Source of the DNA: Rhynchopus euleeides
Lineage: Eukaryota; Euglenozoa; Diplonemea; Diplonemida; Diplonemidae
Length of the DNA stretch: 64,000 bases
Reading direction: 5' to 3'
Assembly: GCA_963210315.1 (NCBI GenBank)
Contig: OY723290.1
Location: 2,071,212-2,135,211, forward strand
Under the pieces are notes generated by a model, which did not search any database, had not been told where the DNA came from, and was given only the letters and a program-made list of their open reading frames with translations. The translations under genes and the position numbers were made by a program. Shown one piece after another: positions 45,446-53,495 of the stretch (positions are counted from its first letter, which is position 1; every line of letters starts with the position of its first letter).

Positions 45446-45505
45446 TACAGCAGCAGTCTCTCGAGTCTTCCTTTCAGATGATTTTTGCATTGATCGCTTC
45501 CACCT
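45442..45505 (-). repeat. Retrotransposon repeat B1
   Basis: Matches B2. It overlaps the A2 edge at the presumed crossover AAAA/TTTT. Confidence 0.85.
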
Positions 45506-45566
45506 AGGACCCTGAGGGCCCTTGGGCCAAGGGACGCCACGCGTTTTGTTAGATGGCCGGTGGAGT

Positions 45567-47311
45567 CTAGGGCGGAATGCGGACGTAGTGCTCTGATGAC
45601 GACCCCCGGGTGTACTGATCTGCTTTCTGCTCATCAGTTGGGACCCACATGCATTCGATGCAGAGCTCAGCGCCCTGTGCAACCGTGAAGAGATCCGCAA
45701 GTATTCCGTTTGCCACGAACGATGACGAATGCCCCCGCTGTATTGAGTGCACGAGGGGTAGGTTGTCGACCATCAGACGTACCCGCTTGTTCGTATAGTG
45801 TAGGGCGGTAAGGCGTACTGCCTGGCGCGCCGCGTGTGCCTCCTTCAGGTATATGTGGTGCCCGGAACTCGGCCCCTGGAAATCTTCGTATGCCACGAGC
45901 GGAGCGGCTGTGTCGATGAGAACCCCCCAGCGCGTCGATGACGCGTCAGACCACACTGTTACTGCGTCCGTCGGCGGTCGAAGTACCCAAAAGTTGGCCC
46001 GCATGCGGTGAGTACGCATCTTGATCTCGGCTCGCACTGAGGGTCGGACCGCCACCTGGCGATCCCACGCGCCCCGGTCATCGACTGAGGCAGCTGCAAT
46101 GTCCTTCATGAAAGTCAGGGTTGACGGGAGGAAACACAGGTGGGCCTTCGTCGTGTAGGCATGCCACACCAAACCCCCCACGACTTTGAAGATCTCTCTT
46201 GGTGTAGCGGGCTTCCCCCCGACAACTGCCCTCAACTCTGTCCCCGACAGGAACTTCTCCAGCCATGATTCGTCTGATCTGTAGCGGTGGTTTCTCAGAT
46301 CGAACGCGATCCCGAACGAGGTGAATCGCTGCACCGGGTGCCCGTAGTCTGGGTCATCGAGGTTCATCACAGCGTTGGTCTCGGCGCACCGGTGGAGGAA
46401 AGCGTCAAACGAACTCTGTACTCCTTCCTCCGACCCCCCCAACACAATGAAGTTATCCACCCACGTGGCCCCCTCTTCCTGTGGCAGGAGGACCCGGGCG
46501 GAGCGGTGCGCGATGCAGGGTGCGAATGACCACCCCATGCACAACGCTTTCAGACGTGTGCGGACATAATCCCCTCGACGGTCACCCACGTTCACCCCGA
46601 AGTATTCGCGGATTTCCGGGTGCACGGGAAACTGGTAGAACCAGCTCTTCCCATCAGCCAGTGCTGCCCAGCTGTGCGATGTAATTTGATCTATCACGTC
46701 GGTGATCGGAGGGAGGCGCATGTCGAATGGGTGCGTCATGAGGGCGTTGAGTGGTCTTCCATCCAGCACGAAACGTAAACCCCCCGACTTCTTTGGCACT
46801 GTGAATGCGTGCAGCACCAAACTCTGCGGGGCGGTCTCGAGGACTTCGAAACCGATCAAAGCGCTGAGGTGTGTCCGCAGATGTCTTGAGACTTTGTCGC
46901 ACGCGTCGGGCTGTGATTTAATCCGCTTGATGGCACCCGGGATGAACTTCGAGTAGAATGCCGCGGGGTCCGTGATCATGTCGAGGACGCCGTCAAGCTC
47001 CCCTGTGGTGTCCAGCTCCCGCAGCCTGTCGAGGTTCAAGAAACTGCTGCAGATCGGCGCGATGTAGTCCGTGCCCGGCGCCGGTGTGGATCTAGTGGCG
47101 GGGGGCCGCGCCCTCCGAGATGATACCCTCACTGCGAAGCAGTCGTCGTACAGCGTGTCCAGGCCAGGCCCAAACGTGTCGTCATGCAGACCCGAGGCAT
47201 CGACCTGCTCCTGTGACCCCTCTGGTGGAATGCTGCCGTCCCTCACGTACTTTCGCGTTCTAGGTAGCCAGGACAGCGAGGGGATCTTTGCCCGCAGAAG
47301 GTGATTGGTCA
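45567..47311 (-). CDS. Reverse transcriptase / RNase H of YR retrotransposon
   Basis: About 580 residues, read in the -1 frame relative to the recombinase upstream. RT landmarks in order are: FTVPKKSGGLRFVLDGRPLN; motif A region LADGKSWFYQFPV; motif B region LCMGWSFAPCIAHRS; and motif C as WVDN rather than the usual YxDD. RNase H follows with VWSDASSTRWG, KEAHAARQAV, LMVDNLPLVHS and WVPTDEQKADQYTRG, typical of DIRS-like elements. No ATG precedes the RT for over 100 codons, so translation probably depends on -1 frameshifting near CGAAAAATG (about 47335), about 20 bases before the recombinase stop, or on reinitiation at the overlapping GTG. The same frame is also open for 320 codons across the recombinase, but that part is Gly-rich and has no domain. 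It encodes genome replication functions of the element. Confidence 0.85.
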
Positions 47312-48268
47312 CTGTGTCCCCGTTCCGCGCATTTTTCGGGACGTGGCTGCCGTGCGTGACACCTGCTCCAGCGCCGCTGTCGGGCAGTACCTCAACATGG
47401 CCTCCTTTGTTGCGTGTCTGCTCAGTGTTTGGATGTCGTCCAACGGCGTCCCCTGCAGGGCCAAATGATGTATCGCTCCCCGACGTAGTGAATGTGGGGT
47501 CAGAGCAGGGTTGATGCGTTTCACCGCCCTCGCCACCTTGTGGTAAGACACCCCCTCGAAAAGGCACTGCAGGGGGCTCGTTGTGGATGACAGGAGGCGG
47601 CGGAGACGTCCGAGCTGTTTTGGTGGCAGCTCCAGACCCGTGAAACGACCGAGCTTCCATGGGTCCCCCTTTGTGTTGCACCACTGCACCGCCACCACCC
47701 CGTCCGCCCGGATACGCACCTCCTTCGCCAACAAACCCCGCACGTCTGCCAGACGCGCCGCCCCCGCCCAGCAGATTGAGATGGCCAGCTGTACTAAACT
47801 CCGCCTCTCCGCTTCGATGATGTCTTCCACCTCCGGGGCCGTCGCAGGGGGCTTCTGCTGCTGGGCCCGCAGAGCACCCTGTTTCTTGAGTCCCCTTCTG
47901 TAATCCATGAGTTCCTGGCTCTCCCCGAGCTGCACCCCCTCGTACCGCTTCAGTGCCGCTCCGATGTTGACCGTGTACTGCAGCGCTGTGCTCCGTGTCC
48001 TCGAGTCGATGCATCGGAGTTTTGCCGTCCAGAGGATGATTGCCATGTCGTGGGAGATCCGCCCCCTCCCCTTTTCCCAGTTTTCCTTGAACCTTCGGTA
48101 CCGTCTGTAACAGCTCCTGATGCTGCGCCAATATGACTCCGAGAGGCAGTCCGCCAGTGTCTGCCTTGCCGATCTTAAAATCTTCTCTCGCTGAGTTGTT
48201 GTCAGGGGGGGTTCTGTTGCTTCCCGCTGCATCGGTGCGGGAGGTGGAGGGACCGGCCTCAAGGCCAG
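47309..48268 (-). CDS. Tyrosine recombinase (integrase) of YR retrotransposon
   Basis: About 319 residues if read straight after the gag stop; the first ATG is at 48232. The catalytic set is complete: Arg in ARLADVRGL, Lys in GDPWKLGR, HSLRR (H-x-x-R), His in TLSRHA and nucleophilic Tyr in LRYCP. An N-terminal helical core-binding region with many basic residues precedes it. It should integrate circular DNA copies without target duplication. It is in the same frame as gag, with only TGA CTG GCC TTG between them, and ends in CAG TGA like gag. The position between gag and RT differs from the 3' position of the recombinase that I recall for most split-direct-repeat elements. Confidence 0.85.
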   Translation of the reverse strand: MALRPVPPPPAPMQREATEPPLTTTQREKILRSARQTLADCLSESYWRSIRSCYRRYRRFKENWEKGRGRISHDMAIILWTAKLRCIDSRTRSTALQYTVNIGAALKRYEGVQLGESQELMDYRRGLKKQGALRAQQQKPPATAPEVEDIIEAERRSLVQLAISICWAGAARLADVRGLLAKEVRIRADGVVAVQWCNTKGDPWKLGRFTGLELPPKQLGRLRRLLSSTTSPLQCLFEGVSYHKVARAVKRINPALTPHSLRRGAIHHLALQGTPLDDIQTLSRHATKEAMLRYCPTAALEQVSRTAATSRKMRGTGTQ

Positions 48269-49384
48269 TCACTGCCGGTCCTTTCCCGGCTTTCCGCCCG
48301 GCGCCTTTCTGTCCCAGTCACGATCGCGAGTCGTAGGTGGTGCTGCCTGCTTCCTGTCGCGGCTGTGGGCCGGGACGGACCTCTGCTGGCGTGAGTTCCG
48401 GTAGTCACGGTCCCTCCTGTCCCCGTCCCGTCCGCGGTGCTCCCCCTCCTTCTTTGCCTCTTCAGCCACTCCTTTCAGCAGGCGCCGCTGGGCCGTCTCC
48501 GAGAAATCCTTTGGCGCGATGATTTCAGCCCTCGCCACGTACTCCCTCCAGTGCTTCGGGCCGTACAGCCCCAGCTGCGTAATCCCTGTCAGCTGGTTGA
48601 TGTTGGAGTGCAGCATGCGGATGATGCCCTCCTTCGGGGGTTCGCCGTCGGTGATGAGGTCCAGTGTGTTCGTCAGTGTGCTGAGATACTGTGCGACGTC
48701 GTACTCGTACGCCTTCGCGTCCTCGATGTTCACGGGCAGGGCGTCTTCCCTGAAGGCCTTCCTGCATCTGTCCCGGATCTTCTCCCGGATCGCGGGCACC
48801 TCCAGGTCCCGCCATGTCCCCACTGTGTGAGGCGAGAACTCCGGTGCCAGGGTGGCCCCCAGCTGCTTTTTGAGATTTTTAGTCTCAAACTCCAGTTGCT
48901 GGATCCGCAAAAGGAGGGGGGGCTTCTCGCGCTCTAGCGTGTCCACCCGTTTTGCCAAAGCGGCGATCGTCGCGCGCAGTTCCCCCTGTGTGTCGACACC
49001 CGGCTGCCTCAGCGACGACTCGTCGTCCGACGCCCCCAGCGACGCGTCGTGGGGGTCCTCCGAGAGGGACAGGGAGTCGGGATCCCGAGTGTCCCCCGGG
49101 GGATTGTCGCGATGTTGCTCCATCGCGCACATCGGGCACACCCACGTCGGTTCCCCCAAACCCTGCACAAAATCCCCAGACACGTTTTTCGGGAGGAAAG
49201 CCCGGATGCAGGTCTTACAGGCCGCCCGCCCGCAAGTGCTGCAATGGCCCCTTCCCCGCGAGGTGTGCTCCGCCTGGCAGTGTGGCGTGAACACGCAGGT
49301 GTCCACTGCCACTTCCGGATCCCCGTACCCCGTCACGACTGGCACCCCCAACCAGTCCATGTCGTGGGGGTGCATGTCCGACAT
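48269..49384 (-). CDS. Gag-like protein with N-terminal zinc finger
   Basis: The product has 371 residues from the ATG at 49384. The frame is open a little further into the tandem repeats but has no other ATG. Residues about 30-90 hold a Cys/His cluster (CVFTPHCQAEH, CSTCGRAACKTC, WVCPMC) resembling a RING/FYVE/PHD-type cross-brace finger rather than a CCHC knuckle. An acidic linker, a coiled coil (ALAKRVDTLEREKPPLLLRI onward) and a helical domain follow (residues about 205-310). The tail is Arg/Asp/Lys-rich (RDGDRRDRDYRNSRQQR) and probably binds nucleic acid. Position and layout fit a structural Gag. The stop is TGA in the context CAG TGA CTG, followed in frame by the recombinase. Confidence 0.75.
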   Translation of the reverse strand: MSDMHPHDMDWLGVPVVTGYGDPEVAVDTCVFTPHCQAEHTSRGRGHCSTCGRAACKTCIRAFLPKNVSGDFVQGLGEPTWVCPMCAMEQHRDNPPGDTRDPDSLSLSEDPHDASLGASDDESSLRQPGVDTQGELRATIAALAKRVDTLEREKPPLLLRIQQLEFETKNLKKQLGATLAPEFSPHTVGTWRDLEVPAIREKIRDRCRKAFREDALPVNIEDAKAYEYDVAQYLSTLTNTLDLITDGEPPKEGIIRMLHSNINQLTGITQLGLYGPKHWREYVARAEIIAPKDFSETAQRRLLKGVAEEAKKEGEHRGRDGDRRDRDYRNSRQQRSVPAHSRDRKQAAPPTTRDRDWDRKAPGGKPGKDRQ

Positions 49385-49385
49385 G

Positions 49386-49675
49386 GGTGATCTAGCACCT
49401 GCGTCGAGTCTGCTCTGATCGCTCTGTCGTAGAAAAATTCGGTGATCTAGCACCTGCGTCGAAGTCTGCTCTGGTCGCTCTGTGGTAAAAAGCGGTGATC
49501 TAGCACCTACGTCGAGTCTGCTCTGATCGCTCTGTCGTAAAAAATTCGGTGATCTAGCACCTGCGTCGAAGTCTGCTCTGGTCGCTCTGTGGTAAAAGGC
49601 GGTGATCTAGCACCTGCGTCGAAGTCTGCTCTGGTCGCTCTGTCGTAACAAACCGTGATCTAGCACGCACTGTTT
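49386..49675 (-). repeat. Five ~54 bp tandem repeats upstream of gag
   Basis: Units begin GGTGATCTAGCACCTGCGTC and alternate between a form with GAGTCTGCTCTGATCGCTCT and a form with GAAGTCTGCTCTGGTCGCTC. A sixth, partial unit ends the array. They fill the leader between A1 and the gag ATG and are likely leader or promoter repeats of the element. Confidence 0.85.
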
Positions 49676-49731
49676 TCTGCCTGGAAACGCCTGATCGCGA
49701 GTTGGCGATTAGTAAATCGCTTTATTTATTT

Positions 49732-50048
49732 ATTTTTTTTTCTCGCTGGCGCTAGTGATGTCGGCTGGCAGAAAAAACACACAACAAAACCCCCCCCCCC
49801 CCCCGCGTGTCGAGTGACCTTACCTGTCTGAAGTACAGAAAATGTGTCGGGTTGGGTGGAGCATACACACACACATACACATATGTTCACACAACACAGG
49901 GCAAACCGCACAAACGTGTTCACACATCCGGCATCCTATGCGAAATACCCGCCGCTCCCCGGGAGCTGTTGCGGGAACCATCTGCTCTTCCGACCCACCG
50001 AGACTCTTGCCGTATTTTCTCTACCACACGGGGTGTGTTTTACCAAAA
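49732..50048 (-). repeat. Retrotransposon repeat A1 (5' end)
   Basis: Direct repeat of 45132-45445, with the same ACACACAC/ACATATG core, C-run and GGGTGTGTTTTACC end. On the minus strand it is the 5' terminus of the element. Confidence 0.9.
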
Positions 50049-50068
50049 ATCTGGAACGCCAACCCACC

Positions 50069-50120
50069 AGCGTTCCAAAATATTTACGTTCCATAATATT
50101 TACGTTCCAAAATATTTACG
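50069..50120. repeat. GGAACGTAAATATT-family repeats, inverted to left flank
   Basis: Three copies of CGTTCC(A/A)(A/T)AATATTTA lie just outside the retrotransposon, inverted relative to those at 44809-44842, and end in CGTATACGGGGGG. The left side shows CCCCCCTATACGTAAAT. The retrotransposon therefore appears nested within an inverted-repeat structure spanning about 44800-50125. Confidence 0.7.
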
Positions 50121-50676
50121 TATACGGGGGGCCCTCGCTACCAAGTGTGACTGAGTGACCCCTATGTCCTTCAGGCCCCAAAGCAGGCAACGATATGGGA
50201 GCAACCTAACAGGGGAGGTGAAGAGGGCACGGGTCTTAGCCTGATGACACACTGCAACCTCAAGGTGACTGGCGACACCTCTCCCACAGTCTGCGGCGAC
50301 TCTGCCGTGGCGACAAGGCTTCCTGTCATGGGAGATCGCTGCGTGGATCAACGTGGCACCACCCGTGTGCTCGGCAGGTTGTTCCGGCACCTGTTTTCTC
50401 CGTGTCATGCTTTTCGTGAGCGTGTCAGGGATGTTGGCACACGCTGGGGAGGGTTCACATGATGACATAACATATATCAGAAGCACACACCCACGTGGCG
50501 CTGTCCTTGGCAGGACTTTGAAAGTGCCGCCTTGATATCCTTGTTGGATAGAACCCTCATATCACACCCTCAATCAGCTGACGACTGAGTGAGAAAAAGT
50601 GAGAAGTCAGCCATGTTTGGCTGACAACTGACGACTCGTGACTCACAGTGACTCGTAGCGAGGGCCCCCACGGTAT
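50121..50676. mobile_element. ~556 bp element with imperfect inverted ends
   Basis: TATACGGGGGGCCCTCGCTA at 50121-50140 is opposed by TAGCGAGGGCCCCCACGGTA at 50656-50675, and similarity continues about 15 bp inward with mismatches (GTGACTGAGT / ACTCACAGTGACT). The interior has no convincing gene. It looks like a MITE. Confidence 0.6.
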
Positions 50677-51570
50677 ATGTTTGCGACATTGCCCTAAGGG
50701 TGATTTCGAGTGGTTTGCCGACCTGTCCGTTCCGGCGGGCTTTGTTTGGGTGTATTTCGCGCACTGGTGTGGGCTTCGTCCCAACGAAAACAAAGGGGTT
50801 TACTTTGGATGTTCTTGCAAGCACAAAGGGTGTCTGGGTCTATTGTGACCACCCGTCACCCAGGAAATGACATGCCTCTTTCACTTGGATGAACATCTGT
50901 CCTTTGTGCCCCCCCTTTACAGTTTTTCTCCCCCCCGAATATTTTTTTCCGTTGCGTACCCAACGAGAGGTTCAAGAGACAGTTTCATGGAAACGTGTGG
51001 GGACGGGTGTGGGGTGGATGAATGTCGGCACAAGAGATGGGCGGGGTGGGATGAACGCATCTTGTTGCGCCGCGTGGCATTTTGTCGACGCAACTCCCTT
51101 CTCCCCGCGCGCGACGCTGCCGGCACATGGGCACTGTTAATGGCCTGTTCTGCTGGCAGTGTTTCTCGGACTATTCCTCGTGTGTCCGATAAACGGAATC
51201 CGGCTTGGTGGGGTGGGGGGCGTGCGGTCGTCGAGGGTGGGTGGCGCAGTTGGAGGGAGGGGGGGCAGGGGGGGGCATCTTGGGTCAAACCCGGATCTCC
51301 CCTAGCCCACCACGCACGCATCCCGCGCCGATAATAGCAAACAACGATATATTGCAACGCCACAGCAGGCAGCCACCCAGCCCCCTTTGTTGCAGTTCAC
51401 CCACGTGGGTGTCGCCTGGTGCCGTCTCCTGTTTCATCTTCATTCTCATTCTCACGCACACCTTTGCAGGGGCGTCGCGGCCTGTTGCCACAACGTCTCC
51501 TCGAGAAAACACCCCCGACCAGTGCGCTGTGCAGCCCCGTGCGGGACGCGCTGCGGGCACACCGGGCACC
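50677..51570. other. Intergenic region upstream of the kinesin gene
   Basis: No gene is supported. A 66-codon open frame at 50648-50848 contains HWCGLRP and CSCKHKGC but overlaps the inverted-repeat end and lacks an ATG at its left edge. It may be a transposase scrap. Confidence 0.4.
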
Positions 51571-53147
51571 ATGGCTTCCCCAGCCATCCTTGTGGCGGTG
51601 CGGAAGCGTCCCCTCATGCGGCATGAGCGGGAGAAGGGCGGAGTCGACATTGTCGATGCAGACGGCAAGCAGCTTATGGTGCACGAGCCGAAGGTGCGGT
51701 ACGATTTGACGAAGTACACCGAGAAGCATAACTACGTCTTCGACAGAGCATTTCACGAGCGTGAGAGCAACGCGTATGCCCCGCACAGTGCACAGCGTTC
51801 CACCCCATCCCACCTGCAGGACTGTGTATAGCGACGTGGTGCGCCCCCTGCTCGACACCTTCTTCGGCGGCGGGAATGCAACCTGCTTTGCCTACGGGCA
51901 GACAGGTTCAGGGAAGACGCACACTATGCTTGGGAAGAAAGAGGACAAGGGCATCTACCTGCTGGCTGCCGAGGACATCTTCCGTGGCATCAGGCAGAAG
52001 GACCACCTCGCCGTGTACGTGTCGTTCTACGAAATCTACGGGAGGAAGATCTTCGACCTGCTCAACGACAGGAACAAGCTTGTTGTGCGTGAGGATGGCG
52101 AGAAGAACATCAACATCTGCGGGTTGAGCGAACACCGCGTGCGCGATGTGGAGGCGCTGATGGGGCTGATGGACACAGGCTCTGCCCAGCGCAGCGCAGG
52201 TGTGACAGCTGCGAACAGCGAGTCCAGCCGTTCACATGCAGTGCTGCGTATTGAGATTAAGGCTGCTGGGAACAGCCGTGGCGGCATGCTGTCGTTCATC
52301 GACCTCGCAGGCAATGAGCGTGGGTCTGACACAATGGAGTGCGACAGGCAGACACGTGTGGAAGGTGCAGAGATCAACAAGTCCCTGCTGGCCCTGAAGG
52401 AGTGCATCCGTGCCCTGGGCATGGGGAAGTCGCACATCCCGTTCCGTGGGTCCATCCTGACGGAAGTGCTGCGCAACTCGTTTGTCGGCAACAGCCGAAC
52501 CACCATGATCGCCAACGTCTCCCCCTCCTCCACAAACTGTGAGCACTCCCTCAACACACTTCGCTACACTGACCGCGTAAAGGAGCTGAAAACAGACAAG
52601 AAGCAACGGCGCCCCATTGCAGGGCGCCGGGTCCCTGAGCCGGAAAACCGACGGCAGAAAGACTTGATGCCGCCCAAGCAGAGGAAGATGGGCGAAGACG
52701 TGATGCAGATCGTGCGGGTATGTTTGCATGGAAAGCCTTCGCCTAACCGCATCGCCACCACCAAACCTGCAGCGCCTCAAGGGGCAGATGCCAGCAGAGG
52801 CAGCAGAGGACGACGACGAAGAAGACGACGACGAGGAGCGTGACGTGGAACGCTGCTACACACACGTCGCACAGAAGCTCTCCGAAGCCCAAGAGGACCT
52901 CCTCGTGCAGTACAGATCCATGCTCGATACACGGGTGAAGATCATGCTGAAGGAGACAGACGCCATCAAGCGTCTAGACGAAGGAGGTGTGAAGGACCTC
53001 GACGACTTTGTCGGGAACATTGACTCCTGTCTCTTTGCCAGCCTGCAGTCCATCAACGAGATGCGCGACAAGCTTGCTGTGCTGAAAGAGCACCTCAGAC
53101 AGGAGGAGCTGCTGGGGCGCAGCTTCCGCCCAGTCTTCAGGATCTAA
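51571..53147 (+). CDS. Kinesin-13-like motor protein
   Basis: Exons are 51571-51773, 51820-52717 and 52773-53147, giving 491 residues. Introns of 46 and 55 bp begin GTATG and end CTGCAG. Motor motifs are: P-loop [10 protein letters not shown] near residue 94, switch I NSESSRSH near 200, switch [10 protein letters not shown] near 228, and [13 protein letters not shown]. The sequence order [33 protein letters not shown] and [20 protein letters not shown] matches kinesin-13 (KIF2/MCAK), which depolymerises microtubules rather than walking. The motor starts almost at the N-terminus, whereas typical family members have a ~150-200 residue N-terminal region. After the motor come a basic neck, an acidic run ([16 protein letters not shown]) and a C-terminal coiled coil. 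The start at 51571 is the first ATG before the motor fold. Confidence 0.9.
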
Positions 53148-53495
53148 CAAGGCAGTGTGCCTCTGCGAAGGAACTGCCGTTGCCTCGTACACTCTTTTTT
53201 TTTTCGCCCTTTGAGTTGGCAGCAGCGGCGCGTGCGGGTTACCTCTCTGTTCTTCCTTGTCACGGGAACCGCGCGCGCTGCGTGTCAACAAAACATAGTA
53301 GAACGCAAGGCCACTGCGATGGAATTAGAGCAGAGCCAAGAGACCACACCCCCCCCCCCCCCCCCCACCCACACCACCCCACCTTCACCCCACTTCCCTC
53401 TCGGGCTTGCCTCCCTTCTGGCAGTGGCTTCCGCTTCCTCTGCTTCCTTCGACAGCACACCCCCACCAGTCCTTCAGACCGACACTCTTTGCACC
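53148..53495. other. Short intergenic region
   Basis: Contains a C-run near 53349-53367. An open frame continuous with the metallophosphoesterase starts at 53157, but its composition is not protein-like before the ATG at 53496. Confidence 0.4.

Larger units (their letters stand above)
45045..50048 (-). mobile_element. Tyrosine-recombinase retrotransposon with split direct repeats
   Basis: A ~5.0 kb element transcribed on the minus strand. In that direction: A1 (50048-49732), tandem repeats, gag (49384-48269), YR (to 47309), RT/RNase H (to 45567), B1 (45505-45442), A2 (45445-45132), B2 (45110-45045). A1 and A2 are near-identical ~315 bp direct repeats, and B1 and B2 are near-identical ~65 bp repeats. 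A1-ORFs-B1-A2-B2 is the split-direct-repeat layout known from PAT/Ngaro-type elements of the DIRS order. The B1/A2 junction has TATTTTGG where the outer ends have TATTTTTT and TTTTTGG. That fits a circular intermediate formed by recombination within a T-run. No target duplication is expected or seen. Confidence 0.85.

Noticed and set aside
45130..50048. Interpreting the ~315 bp direct repeats as LTRs of a Gypsy/Copia element
   Set aside because: The element encodes a tyrosine recombinase rather than a DDE integrase and protease, and the extra B1/B2 repeats fit the split-direct-repeat layout.
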